Below, in pieces: positions 37,593-51,699 of a DNA stretch of 64,000 nt. Below the pieces are notes generated by a model that saw nothing but the letters and a program-made list of their open reading frames with translations, did no database searches and was not told where the DNA came from. Both the position numbers and the translations under genes were made by a program. Source of the DNA: Prosapia bicincta (lineage: Eukaryota; Arthropoda; Insecta; Hemiptera; Cercopidae); contig JBAIZL010000001.1 of assembly GCA_036971475.1 (NCBI GenBank), forward strand, positions 154,574,044 through 154,638,043, written 5' to 3'. The number at the start of each line of letters is the position of its first letter. Position 1 is the first letter of the stretch.

Positions 37593-40314
37593 ACGATAAC
37601 TTTCAAAATACTTATATTAGACCAATTCTACAAACACCATGCAAATCTACGATCGATTCTGCGTCATCTAAGCCCTTGAAATGAGAAATCCATTTTTTGT
37701 AGAAATCGTAAAATAGATGAACTATAGTTCATGCATTTTTTTAGACCAAAAATATGATAATTACGATAACTTTCAAAATACTTTTATTAGACCAATTTTA
37801 CAAACACCATACAAATCTACGATCGATTCTGCGTCATCTAAGCCCTTGAAATGAGAAATCCATTTTTTCTAGAAATCGTAAAATAGATGAACTATAGTTC
37901 ATGCATTTTTTTAGAGCAAAAATATGATAATTACGATAGCTCTTAGAATACTTATATTAGACCAATTCTACAAACACCATGCAAATCTACGATCGATTCT
38001 GCGTCATCTAAGCCCTTGTAATGAGAAATCTATTTTTTTGTAGAAATCGCAAAATAGATGAACTATAGTTCATGCATTTTTTTAGAGCAAAAATATGATA
38101 ATTACGATAACTTTTAAAATACTTATATTAGACCAATTCTACAAACACCATTGAAATCTACGATCGATTCTGCGTCATCTAAGCCCTTGAAATGAGAAAT
38201 CCATTTTTTGTAGAAATCGTAAAATAGATGAACTATAGTTCATGCATTTTTTTAGAGCAAAAATATGATAATTACGATAACTCTTAGAATACTTAAATTA
38301 GACCAATCCTACAAACACCATGCAAATCTACGATTGATTCTGCGTCATCTAAGCCCTTGAAATGAGAAATCCATTTTTTGTAGAAATCGTAAAATAGATG
38401 AACTCTAGTTCATGCATTTTTTTAGAGCAAAAATATGATAATTACGATAACTTTCAAAATACTTATATTAGACCAATTCTACAAACACCATGCAAATCTA
38501 CGATCGATTCTGCGTCATCTAAGCCCTTGAAATGAGAAATCCATTTTTTGTAGAAATCGTAAAATAGATGAACTATAGTTCATGCATTTTTTTAGAGCAA
38601 AAATATGATAATTACGATAACTTTCAAAATACTTATATTAGACCAATTCTACAAACACCATGCAAATCTACGATCGATTCTGCGTCATCTAAGCCCTTGA
38701 AATGAGAAATCCATTTTTTGTAGAAATCGTAAAATAGATGAACTATAGTTCATGCATTTTTTTAGAGCAAAAATATGATAATTACGATAACTTTTAGAAT
38801 ACTTATATTAGACCAATTCTACAAACACCATGCAAATCTACGATCGATTCTGCGTCATCTAAGCCCTTGAAATGAGAAATCCATTTTTTGTAGAAATCGT
38901 AAAATAGATGAACTATAGTTCATGCATTTTTTTAGAGCAAAAATATGATAATTACGATAACTTTCAAAACACTTTTATTAGACCAATTCTACAAACACCA
39001 TGCAAATCTACGATCGATTCTGCGTAATCTAAGCCCTTGAAATGAGAAATCCATATTTTGTAGAAATCGTAAAATAGATGAACTATAGTTCATGCATTTT
39101 TTTAGAGCAAAAATATGATAATTACGATAACTTTCAAAATACTTATATTAGACCAATTCTACAAACACCATGCAAATCTACGATCGATTCTGCGTCATCT
39201 AAGCCCTTGAAATGAGAAATCCATTTTTTGTAGAAATCGTAAAATAGATGAACTATAGTTCATGCATTTTTTTAGACCAAAAATATGATAATTACGATAA
39301 CTTTCAAAATACTTTTATTAGACCAATTTTACAAACACCATACAAATCTACGATCGATTCTGCGTCATCTAAGCCCTTGAAATGAGAAATCCATTTTTTC
39401 TAGAAATCGTAAAATAGATGAACTATAGTTCATGCATTTTTTTAGAGCAAAAATATGATAATTACGATAGCTCTTAGAATACTTATATTAGACCAATTCT
39501 ACAAACACCATGCAAATCTACGATCGATTCTGCGTCATCTAAGCCCTTGTAATGAGAAATCTATTTTTTTGTAGAAATCGCAAAATAGATGAACTATAGT
39601 TCATGCATTTTTTTAGAGCAAAAATATGATAATTACGATAACTTTTAAAATACTTATACTAGACCAATTCTACAAACACCATTGAAATCTACGATCGATT
39701 CTGCGTCATCTAAGCCCTTGAAATGAGAAATCCATTTTTTGTAGAAATCGTAAAATAGATGAACTATAGTTAATGCATTTTTTTAGAGCAAAAATATGAT
39801 AATTACGATAACTCTTAGAATACTTAAATTAGACCAATCCTACAAACACCATGCAAATCTACGATCGATTCTGCGTCATCTAAGCCCTTGAAATGAGAAA
39901 TCCATTTTTTGTAGAAATCGTAAAATAGATGAACTCTAGTTCATGCATTTTTTTAGACCAAAAATATGATAATTACGATAACTTTCAAAATACTTATATT
40001 AGACCAATTCTACAAACACCATGCAAATCTACGATCGATTCTGCGTCATCTAAGCCCTTGAAATGAGAAATCCATTTTTTGTAGAAATCGTAAAATAGAT
40101 GAACTATAGTTCATGCATTTTTTTAGAGCAAAAATATGATAATTACGATAACTTTCAAAATACTTATATTAGACCAATTCTACAAACACCATGCAAATCT
40201 ACGATCGATTCTGCGTCATCTAAGCCCTTGAAATGAGAAATCTATTTTTTTGTAGAAATCGCAAAATAGATGAACTATAGTTCATGCATTTTTTTAGAGC
40301 AAAAATATGATAAT
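37593..40314 (+). repeat. 9-monomer higher-order repeat, 1531 bp x about 1.8
   Basis: Copy 1 is 37593-39123 and copy 2 starts at 39124. Shared order is type A with agaccaaaaat; cttttattagacc with attttac and ttttttctag; gatagctc with cttgtaatgag and cgcaaaatag; aacttttaaaatac with ccattgaaatc; type B with actctagttc; type A; type A. The marker cttttatta lies at 37781 and 39312. Copy 2 ends after seven monomers, the last carrying ctatttttttgtag and cgcaaaatag. Private changes in copy 2 are ttatactag (about 39656) and gttaatgc (about 39769). Confidence 0.88.
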
Positions 40315-43300
40315 TACGATAACTTTCAAAATACTTATATTAGACCAATTCTACAAACACCATGCAAATCTACGATCGATTCTGCGTCATCTAAGCCCTT
40401 GAAATGAGAAATCCATTTTTTGTAGAAATCGTAAAATAGATGAACTATAGTTCATGCATTTTTTTAGAGCAAAAATATGATAATTACGATAACTCTTAGA
40501 ATACTTAAATTAGACCAATCCTACAAACACCATGCAAATCTACGATCGATTCTGCGTCATCTAAGCCCTTGAAATGAGAAATCCATTTTTTGTAGAAATC
40601 GTAAAATAGATGAACTCTAGTTCATGCATTTTTTTAGAGCAAAAATATGATAATTACGATAACTTTCAAAATACTTTTATTAGACCAATTCTACAAACAC
40701 TATGCAAATCTACGATCGATTCTGCGTCATCTAAGCCCTTGAAATGAGAAATCCATTTTTTGTAGAAATCGTAAAATAGATGAACTATAGTTCATGCATT
40801 TTTTTAGAGCAAAAATATGATAATTACGATAGCTCTTAGAATACTTATATTAGACCAATTCTACAAACACCATGCAAATCTACGATCGATTCTGCGTCAT
40901 CTAAGCCCTTGAAATTAGAAATCTATTTTTTTGTAGAAATCGCAAAATAGATGAACTATAGTTCATGCATTTTTTTAGAGCAAAAATATGGTAATTACGA
41001 TAACTTTCAAAATACTTATATTAGACCAATTCTACAAACACCATTGAAATCTACGATCGATTCTGCGTCATCTAAGCCCTTGTATTAAGAGAAATCCATT
41101 TTTTGTAGAAATCGTAAAATAGATGAACTATAGTTCATGCATTTTTTTAGAGCAAAAATATGATAATTACGATAACTTTCAAAATACTTATATTAGACCA
41201 ATTCTACAAACACCATGCAAATCTACGATCGATTCTGCGTCATCTAAGCCCTTGAAATGAGAAATCCATTTTTTGTAGAAATCGTAAAATAGATGAACTC
41301 TAGTTCATGCATTTTTTTAGAGCAAAAATATGATAATTACGATAACTTTCAAAATACTTATATTAGACCAATTCTACAAACACCATGCAAATCTACGATC
41401 GATTCTGCGTCATCTAAGCCCTTGAAATGAGAAATCCATTTTTTGTAGAAATCGTAAAATAGATGAACTATAGTTCATGCATTTTTTTAGAGCAAAAATA
41501 TGATAATTACGATAACTTTCAAAATACTTATATAAGACCAATTCTACAAACACCATGCAAATCTACGATCGATTCTGCGTCATCTAAGCCCTTGAAATGA
41601 GAAATCCATTTTTTGTAGAAATCGTAAAATAGATGAACTATAGTTCATGCCTTTTTTTAGAGAAAAATATAACAATTACGATAGCTCTTAGGATACTTAT
41701 ATTAGACCAATTCTACAAACACCATGCAAATCTACGATCGATTCTGCGTCATCTAAGCCCTTGAAATGAGAAATCCATTTTTTGTAGAAATCGTAAAATA
41801 GATGAACTATAGTTCATGCATTTTTTTAGAGCAAAAATATGATAATTACGATAACTTTCAAAATACTTATATTAGACCAATTCTACAAACACCATGCAAA
41901 TCTACGATCGATTCTGCGTCATCTAAGCCCTTGAAATGAGAAATCCATTTTTTGTAGAAATCGTAAAATAGATGAACTATAGTTCATGCATTTTTTTAGA
42001 GCAAAAATATGATAATTACGATAACTTTCAAAATACTTTTATTAGACCAATTCTACAAACACCATGCAAATCTACGATCGATTCTGCGTAATCTAAGCCC
42101 TTGAAATGAGAAATCCATATTTTGTAGAAATCGTAAAATAGATGAACTATAGTTCATGCATTTTTTTAGAGCAAAAATATGATAATTACGGTAACTTTCA
42201 AAATACTTATATTAGACCAATTCTACAAACACCATACAAATCTACGATCAATTCTGCGTCATCTAAGCCCTTGAAATGAGAAATCCATTTTTTGTAGAAA
42301 TCGTAAAATAGATGAACTATAGTTCATGCATTTTTTTAGAGCAGAAATATGATAATTACGATAACTCTTAGAATACTTAAATTAGACCAATCCTACAAAC
42401 ACCATGCAAATCTACGATCGATTCTGCGTCATCAAAGCCCTTGAAATGAGAAATCCATTTTTTGTAGAAATCGTAAAATAGACGAACTATAGTTCATGCC
42501 TTTTTTTAGAGAAAAATATAACAATTACGATAGCTCTTAGGATACTTATATTAGACCAATTCTACAAACACCATGCAAATCTACGATCGATTCTGCGTCA
42601 TCTAAGCCCTTGAAAAGAGAAATCCATTTTTTGTAGAAATCGTAAAATAGATAAACTATAGTTCATGCATTTTTTTAGAGCAAAAATATGATAATTACGA
42701 TAACTTTCAAAATACTTATATTAGACCAATTCTACAAACACCATGCAAATCTACGATCGATTCTGCGTCATCTAAGACCTTGAAATGAGAAATCCATTTT
42801 TTGTAGAAATCGTAAAATAGATGAACTATAGTTCATGCATTTTTTTAGAGCAAAAATATGATAATTACGATAACTCTTAGAATACTTATATTAGACCAAT
42901 TCTACAAACACCATGCAAATCTACGATCGATTCTGCGTCATCTAAGCCCTTGAAATGAGAAATTCATTTTTTGTAAAAATCGTAAAATAGATGAACTATA
43001 GTTCATGCATTTTTTTAGAGCAAAAATATGATAATTACGATAACTTTCAAAATACTTATATTAGACCAATTCTACAAACACCATGCAAATCTACGATCGA
43101 TTCTGCGTCATCTAAGCCCTTGAAATGAGAAATCCATTTTTTGTAGAAATCGTAAAATAGATGAACTATAGTTCATGCATTTTTTTAGAGCAAAAATATG
43201 ATAATTACGATAACTTTCAAAATACTTATATTAGACCAATTCTACAAACACCATGCAAATCTACGATCGATTCTGCGTCATCAAAGCCCTTGAAATGAGA

Positions 43301-46300
43301 AATCCATTTTTTGTAGAAATCGTAAAATAGATGAACTATAGTTCATGCCTTTTTTTAGAGCAAAAATATAACAATTACGATAGCTCTTAGGATACTTATA
43401 TTAGACCAATTCTACAAACACCATGCAAATCTACTATCGATTCTGCGTCATCTAAGCCCTTGAAAAGAGAAATCCATTTTTTGTAGAAATCGTAAAATAG
43501 ATGAACTATAGTTCATGCATTTTTTTAGAGCAAAAATATGATAATTACGATAACTTTCAAAATACTTATATTAGACCAATTCTACAAACACCATACAAAT
43601 CTACGATCGATTCTGCGTCATCTAAGCCCTTGAAATGAGAAATCCATTTTTTGTAGAAATCGTAAAATAGATGAACTATAGTTCATGCATTTTTTTAGAA
43701 CAAAAATATGATAATTACGATAACTTTCAAAATACTTATATTAGACAAATTCTACAAACACCATGCAAATCTACTATCGATTCTGCGTCATCTAAGCCCT
43801 TGAAATGAGAAATCCATTTTTTGTAGAAATCGTAAAATAGATGAACTATAGTTCATGCATTTTTTTAGAGCAAAAATATGATAATTACGATAACTCTTAG
43901 AATACTTATATTAGACCAATTCTACAAACACCATGCAAATCTACGATCGATTCTGCGTCATCTAAGCCCTTGAAATGAGAAATCCATTTTTTGTAGAAAT
44001 CGTAAAATAGATGAACTATAGTTCATGCATTTTTTTAGAGCAAAAATATGATAATTACGATAACTTTCAAAATACTTATATTAGACCAATTCTAAAAACA
44101 CCATACAAATCTACGATCGATTCTGCGTCATCTAAGCCCTTGAAATGAGAAATCCATTTTTTGTAGAAATCGTAAAATAGATGAACTGTAGTTCATGCAT
44201 TTTTTTAGAGCAAAAATATGATATTTACGATAACTTTCAAAATACTTATATTAGACCAATTCTACAAACACCATACAAATCTACGATCGATTCTGCGTCA
44301 TCTAAGCCCTTGAAATGAGAAATCCATTTTTTGTAAAAATCGTAAAATAGATGAACTATAGTTCATGCATTTTTTTAGAGCAAAAATATGATAATTACGA
44401 TAACTTTCAAAATACTTATATTAGACCAATTCTATAAACACCATGCAAATCTACGATCGATTCTGCGTCATCTAAGGCCTTGAAATGAGAAATCCATTTT
44501 TTGTAGAAATCGTAAAATAGATGAACTATAGTTCATGCATTTTTTTAGAGCAAAAATATGATAATTACGATAACTTTCAAAATACGTATATTAGACCAAT
44601 TCTACAAACACCATGCAAATCTACGATCGATTCTGCGTCATCTAAGCCCTTGAAATGAGAAATACATTTTTTGTAGAAATCGTAAAATAGATGAACTATA
44701 GTTCATGCATTTTTTTAGAGCAAAAATATGATAATTACGATAACTCTTAGAATACTTAAATTAGACCAATCCTACAAACACCATGCAAATCTACGATCGA
44801 TTCTGCGTCATCTAAGCCCTTGAAATGAGAAATCCATTTTTTGTAGAAATCGTAAAATAGATGAACTATAGTTCATGCATTTTTTTAGAGCAAAAATATG
44901 ATAATTACGATAACTTTCAGAATACTTATATTAGACCAATTCTACAAACACCATGCAAATCTACGATCGATTCTGCGTCATCTAAGCCCTTGAAATGAGA
45001 AATCCATTTTTTGTAGAAATCGTAAAATAGATGAACTATAGTTCATGCATTTTTTTAGAGCAAAAATATGATAATTACGATAACTTTCAAAATACTTGTA
45101 TTAGACCAATTCTACAAACACCATGCAAATCTACGATCGATTCTGCGTCATCTAAGCCCTTGAAATGAGAAATCTATTTTTTTGTAGAAATCGCAAAATA
45201 GATGAACTATAGTTCATGCATTTTTTTAGAGCAAAAATATGATAATTACGATAACTTTCAAAATACTTATATTAGACCAATTCTACAAACACCATGCAAA
45301 TCTACGATCGATTCTGCGTCATCTAAGCCCTTGAAATGAGAAATCCATTTTTTGTAGAAATCGTAAAATAGATGAACTATAGTTCATGCATTTTTTTAGA
45401 GCAAAAATATGATAATTACGATAACTTTCAAAATACTTATATTAGACCAATTCTACAAACACCATGCAAATCTACGATCGATTCTGCGTCATCTAAGCCC
45501 TTGAAATGAGAAATCCATTTTTTGTAGAAATCGTAAAATAGATGAACTATAGTTCATGCATTTTTTTAGAGCAAAAATATGATAATTACGATAACTCTTA
45601 GAATACTTATATTAGACCAATTCTACAAACACCATGCAAATCTACGATCGATTCTGCGTCATCTAAGCCCTTGAAATGAGAAATCCATTTTTTGTAGAAA
45701 TCGTAAAATAGATGAACTATAGTTCATGCATTTTTTCAGAGCAAAAATATGATAATTACGATAACTTTCAAAATACTTATATTAGACCAATTCTACAAAC
45801 ACCATACAAATCTACGATCGATTCTGCGTCATCTAAGCCCTTGAAATGAGAAATCCATTTTTTGTAGAAATCGTAAAATAGTTGAACTATAGTTCATGCA
45901 TTTTTTTAGAGCAAAAATATGATAATTACGATAACTTTCAAAATACTTATATTAGACCAATTCTACAAACACCATACAAATCTACGATCGATTCTGCGTC
46001 ATCTAAGCCCTTGAAATGAGAAATCCATTTTTTGTAGAAATCGTAAAATAGATGAACTATAGTTCATGCATTTTTTTAGAGCAAAAATATGATAATTACG
46101 ATAACTTTCAAAATACTTATATTAGACCAATTCTACAAACACCATGCAAATCTACGATCGATTCTGTGTCATCTAAGCCCTTGAAATGAGAAATCCATTT
46201 TTTGTAGAAATCGTAAAATAGATGAACTATAGTTCATGCATTTTTTTAGAGCAAAAATATGATAATTACGATAACTTTCAAAATACTTATATTAGACCAA

Positions 46301-48817
46301 TTCTACAAACACCATGCACATCTACGATTGATTCTGCGTCATCAAAGCCCTTGAAATGAGAAATCCATTTTTTGTAGAAATCGTAAAATAGATGAACTAT
46401 AGTTCATGCCTTTTTTTAGAGCAAAAATATAACAATTACGATAGCTCTTAGGATACTTATGATAGACCAATTCTACAAACACCATGCAAATCTACTATCG
46501 ATTCTGCGTCATCTAAGCCCTTGAAAAGAGAAATCCATTTTTTGTAGAAATCGTAAAATAAATGAACTATAGTTCATGCATTTTTTTAGAGCAAAAATAT
46601 GATAATTACGATAACATTCAAAATACTTATATTAGACCAATTCTACAAACACCATGCAAATCTACGATCGATTCTGCGTCATCTAAGCCCTTGAAATGAG
46701 AAATCCATTTTTTGTAGAAATCGTAAAATAGATGAACTATAGTTCATGCATTTTTTTAGAGCAAAAATATGATAATTACGATAACTCTTAGAATACTTAT
46801 ATTAGACCAATTCTACAAACACCATGCAAATCTACGATCGATTCTGCGTCATCTAAGCCCTTGAAATGAGAAATCCATTTTTTGTAGAAATCGTAAAATA
46901 GATGAACTATAGTTCATGCATTTTTTTAGAGCAAAAATATGATAATTACGATAACTTTCAAAATACTTATATTAGACCAATTCTACAAACACCATACAAA
47001 TCTACGATCGATTCTGCGTCATCTAAGCCCTTGAAATGAGAAATCCATTTTTTGTAGAAATCGTAAAATAGATGAACTATAGTTCATGCATTTTTTTAGA
47101 GCAAAAATATGATATTTACGATAACTTTCAAAATACTTATATTAGACCAATTCTACAAACACCATACAAATCTACGATCGATTCTGCGTCATCTAAGCCC
47201 TTGAAATGAGAAATCCATTTTTTGTAAAAATCGTAAAATAGATGAACTATAGTTCATGCATTTTTTTAGAGCAAAAATATGATAATTACGATAACTCTTA
47301 GAATACTTAAATTAGACCAATCCTACAAACACCATGCAAATCTACGATCGATTCTGCGTCATCAAAGCCCTTGAAATGAGAAATCCATTTTTTGTAGAAA
47401 TCGTAAAATAGATGAACTATAGTTCATGCCTTTTTTTAGAGCAAAAATATGACAATTACGATAGCTCTTAGAATACATATAGTAGACCAATTCTACAAAC
47501 ACCATGCAAATCTACGATCGATTCTGCGTCATCTAAGCCCTTTAAATGAGAAATCCATTTTTTGTAGAAATCGTAAAATAGATGAACTATAGTTCATGCA
47601 TTTTTTTAGAGCAAAAATATGATAATTACGATAACTTTCAAAATACTTATATTAGACCAATTCTACAAACACCATGCAAATCTACGATCGATTCTGCGTC
47701 ATCTAAGCCCTTGAAATGAGAAATCCATTTTTTGTAGAAATCGTAAAATAGATGAACTATAGTTCATGCATTTTTTTAGAGCAAAAATATGATAATTACG
47801 ATAGCTCTTAGAATACTTATATTAGACCAATTCTATAAACACCATGCAAATCTACGATCGATTCTGCGTCATCTAAGGCCTTGAAATGAGAAATCCATTT
47901 TTTGTAGAAATCGTAAAATAGATGAACTATAGTTCATGCATTTTTTTAGAGCAAAAATATGATAATTACGATAACTCTTAGAATACTTAAATTAGACCAA
48001 TCCTACAAACACCATGCAAATCTACGATCGATTCTGCGTCATCTAAGCCCTTGAAATGAGAAATCCATTTTTTGTAGAAATCGTAAAATAGATGAACTAT
48101 AGTTCATGCATTTTTATAGAGCAAAATTATGATATTTACGATAACTTTCAAAATACTTATATTAGACTAATTCTACAAACACCATACAAATCTACGATCG
48201 ATTCTGCGTCATCTAAGCCCTTGAAATGAGAAATACATTTTTTGTAGAAATCGTAAAATAGATGAACTATAGTTCATGCATTTTTTTAGAGCAAAAATAT
48301 GATAATTACGATAACTTTCAGAATACTTATATTAGACCAATTCTACAAACACCATGCAAATCTACGATCGATTCTGCGTCATCTAAGCCCTTGAAATGAG
48401 AAATCCATTTTTTGTAGAAATCGTAAAATAGATGAACTATAGTTCATGCATTTTTTTAGAGCAAAAATATGATAATTACGATAACTTTCAAAATACTTAT
48501 ATTAGACCAATTCTACAAACACCATGCAAATCTACGATCGATTCTGCGTCATCTAAGCCCTTGATGTGAGAAATCCATTTTTTGTAGAAATCGTAAAATA
48601 GATGAACTATAGTTCATGCATTTTTTTAGAGCAAAAATATGATAATTACGATAGCTCTTAGAATACTTATATTAGACCAATTCTACAAACACCATGCAAA
48701 TCTACGATCGATTCTGCGTCATCTAAGCCCTTGAAATGAGAAATCCATTTTTTGTAGAAATCGTAAAATAGATGAACTATAGTTCATGCATTTTTTTAGA
48801 GCAAAAATATGATAATT
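40315..48817 (+). repeat. Mosaic zone of about 50 monomers
   Basis: No single period dominates. A recurring module is a gtcatcaaag monomer ending catgcc, followed by a gatagctcttaggatac monomer with gaaaagag and aacaatt upstream; it appears near 42.4-42.7, 43.2-43.5, 46.3-46.6 and later 49.0-49.3 kb. The ctaaggcc marker occurs at 44471 and 47872, 20 monomers apart, but the monomers after it are in a different order. Other private variants are cttgtattaagag (about 41081), atatggtaatt (about 40988) and agagaaaaatataac (about 41662 and 42508). I see no gene. Confidence 0.85.
47968..48647 (+). repeat. Left copy of a four-monomer block (offset 3732 bp)
   Basis: Type B, then a gatattt/agactaattc/catac monomer, an aactttcagaatac monomer, and one with cttgatgtgag (48563). 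The same four in the same order lie at 51700-52379. The offset of 3732 is 22 monomers minus the two 4-base palindrome deletions in between. Confidence 0.85.
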
Positions 48818-50343
48818 ACGATAACTTTCAAAATACTTATATTAGACCAATTCTACAAACACCATGCAAATCTACGATCGATTCTGCGTCATCTAAGCCC
48901 TTGAAATGAGAAATCCATTTTTTGTAGAAATCGTAAAATAGATGAACTATAGTTCATGCATTTTTTTAGAGCAGAAATATGATAATTACGATAACTCTTA
49001 GAATACTTAAATTAGACCAATCCTACAAACACCATGCAAATCTACGATCGATTCTGCGTCATCAAAGCCCTTGAAATGAGAAATCCATTTTTTGTAGAAA
49101 TCGTAAAATAGATGAACTATAGTTCATGCCTTTTTTTAGAGCAAAAATATAACAATTACGATAGCTCTTAGGATACTTATATTAGACCAATTCTACAAAC
49201 ACCATGCAAATCTACGATCGATTCTGCGTCATCTAAGCCCTTGAAAAGAGAAATCCATTTTTTGTAGAAATCGTAAAATAGATGAACGTTCATGCATTTT
49301 TTTAGAGCAAAAATATGATATTTACGATAACTTTCAAAATACTTATATTAGACCAATTCTACAAACACCATACAAATCTACGATCGATTCTGCGTCATCT
49401 AAGCCCTTGAAATGAGAAATGAATTTTTTGTAAAAATCGTAAAATAGATGAACTATAGTTCATGCATTTTTTTAGAGCAAAAATATGATAATTACGATAA
49501 CTCTTAGAATACTTATATTAGACCAATTCTACAAACACCATGCAAATCTACGATCGATTCTGCGTCATCTAAGCCCTTGAAATGAGAAATCCATTTTTTG
49601 TAGAAATCGTAAAATAGATGAACTATAGTTCATGCATTTTTTTAGAGCAAAAATATGATAATTACGATAACTTTCAAAATACTTATATTAGACCAATTCT
49701 ACAAACACCATACAAATCTACGATCGATTCTGCGTCATCTAAGCCCTTGAAATGAGAAATCCATTTTTTGTAGAAATCGTAAAATAGATGAACTATAGAT
49801 CATGCATTTTTTTAGAGCAAAAATATGATATTTACGATAACTTTCAAAATACTTATATTAGACCAATTCTACAAACACCATACAAATCTACGATCGATTC
49901 TGTGTCATCTAAGCCCTTGAAATGAGAAATCCATTTTTTGTAAAAATCGTAAAATAGATGAACTATAGTTCATGCATTTTTTTAGAGCAAAAATATGATA
50001 ATTACGATAACTCTTAGAATACTTAAATTAGACCAATCCTACAAACACCATGCAAATCTACGATCGATTCTGCGTCATCAAAGCCCTTGAAATGAGAAAT
50101 CCATTTTTTGTAGAAATCGTAAAATAGATGAACTATAGTTCATGCCTTTTTTTAGAGCAAAAATATGACAATTACGATAGCTCTTAGAATACATATATTA
50201 GACCAATTCTACAAACACCATGCAAATCTACGATCGATTCTGCGTCATCTAAGCCCTTGAAATGAGAAATCCATTTTTTGTAGAAATCGTAAAATAGATG
50301 AACTATAGTTCATGCATTTTTTTAGAGCAAAAATATGATAATT
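48818..50343 (+). repeat. 9-monomer higher-order repeat, 1526 bp, copy 1
   Basis: Order is type A ending gcagaaatat (48971), type B with catcaaag and catgcc, gatagctcttaggatac with gaaaagag and the 12-bp palindrome (49282), a gatattt monomer with gaaatgaatttt and gtaaaaatcg, ctcttag, two catac monomers, type B with catcaaag, and gatagctcttagaatacatat. Copy 2 starts at 50344. Private changes are actatagatcatg (about 49790) and ttctgtgtc (about 49898). Confidence 0.88.
49282..49293. repeat. Shortened palindrome, 12 bp, with central TATA lost
   Basis: The motif reads ATGAACGTTCAT, a perfect palindrome. Four bases, TATA, are missing from the exact centre of the consensus 16-mer, so the monomer is 166 bp. 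The half-sites are intact. A second copy at 50808 lies 1526 bp away in the duplicated 9-mer, so both descend from one deletion. Confidence 0.92.
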
Positions 50344-51699
50344 ACGATAACTTTCAAAATACTTATATTAGACCAATTCTACAAACACCATGCAAATCTA
50401 CGATCGATTCTGCGTCATCTAAGCCCTTGAAATGAGAAATCCATTTTTTGTAGAAATCGTAAAATAGATGAACTATAGTTCATGCATTTTTTTAGAGCAG
50501 AAATATGATAATTACGATAACTCTTAGAATACTTAAATTAGACCAATCCTACAAACACCATGCAAATCTACGATCGATTCTGCGTCATCAAAGCCCTTGA
50601 AATGAGAAATCCATTTTTTGTAGAAATCGTAAAATAGATGAACTATAGTTCATGCCTTTTTTTAGAGCAAAAATATATCAATTACGATAGCTCTTAGGAT
50701 ACTTATATTAGACCAATTCTACAAACACCATGTAAATCTACGATCGATTCTGCGTCATCTAAGCCCTTGAAAAGAGAAATCCATTTTTTGTAGAAATCGT
50801 AAAATAGATGAACGTTCATGCATTTTTTTAGAGCAAAAATATGATATTTACGATAACTTTCAAAATACTTATATTAGACCAATTCTACAAACACCATACA
50901 AATCTACGATCGATTCTGCGTCATCTAAGCCCTTGAAATGAGAAATGAATTTTTTGTAAAAATCGTAAAATAGATGAACTATAGTTCATGCATTTTTTTA
51001 GAGCAAAAATATGATAATTACGATAACTCTTAGAATACTTATATTAGACCAATTCTACAAACACCATGCAAATCTACGATCGATTCTGCGTCATCTAAGC
51101 CCTTGAAATGAGAAATCCATTTTTTGTAGAAATCGTAAAATAGATGAACTATAGTTCATGCATTTTTTTAGAGCAAAAATATGATAATTACGATAACTTT
51201 CAAAATACTTATATTAGACCAATTCTACAAACACCATACAAATCTACGATCGATTCTGCGTCATCTAAGCCCTTGAAATGAGAAATCCATTTTTTGTAAA
51301 AATCGTAAAATAGATGAACTATAGTTCATGCATTTTTTTAGAGCAAAAATATGATAATTACGATAACTCTTAGAATACTTAAATTAGACCAATCCTACAA
51401 ACACCATGCAAATCTACGATCGATTCTGCGTCATCAAAGCCCTTGAAATGAGAAATCCATTTTTTGTAGAAATCGTAAAATAGATGAACTATAGTTCATG
51501 CCTTTTTTTAGAGCAAAAATATGACAATTACGATAGCTCTTAGAATACATATATTAGACCAATTCTACAAACACCATGCAAATCTACGATCGATTCTGCG
51601 TCATCTAAGCCCTTGAAATGAGAAATCCATTTTTTGTAGAAATCGTAAAATAGATGAACTATAGTTCATGCATTTTTTTAGAGCAAAAATATGATAATT
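50344..51699 (+). repeat. 9-mer copy 2, reduced to 8 monomers
   Basis: It follows copy 1 marker for marker (gcagaaatat at 50497, catcaaag, gaaaagag, 12-bp palindrome, gaaatgaatttt, ctcttag). The two catac monomers of copy 1 are then represented by one at about 51190. That monomer lacks the upstream gatattt of copy 1's second but ends gtaaaaatcg like it, so it looks like a fusion. Length 1356 is eight monomers minus four bases. Confidence 0.85.
50808..50819. repeat. Second copy of the 12-bp shortened palindrome
   Basis: ATGAACGTTCAT, identical to the site at 49282 and carried by the same gaaaagag monomer in the second 9-mer copy. Confidence 0.92.

Larger units (their letters stand above)
34189..39123 (+). 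repeat. Right copy of the 5.1-kb segmental duplication
   Basis: Partner of 28060-33166 with the same rare markers in order (gattgcttct at 36120, gatatgtacg, gcgtaatc, aaaacagatg near 37547, ccaattttac, ccattgaaatc, aaaacactttt). Relative to the left copy it lacks one monomer near the start (chimera 34189-34358). It has one extra monomer before the insertion variant at 34993, and lacks the monomer with the second insertion variant (junction 36912-37081). Length is 4935 against 5107 bp. Confidence 0.92.

Noticed and set aside
44397..48477. A straightforward duplication of 44.4-45.1 kb at 47.8-48.5 kb, suggested by ctaaggcc and aactttcag markers 3401 bp apart
   Set aside because: The two monomers in between are in a different order (aaatacatt then type B, against type B then aaatacatt). 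It is not a simple copy, so I left it as part of the mosaic zone.
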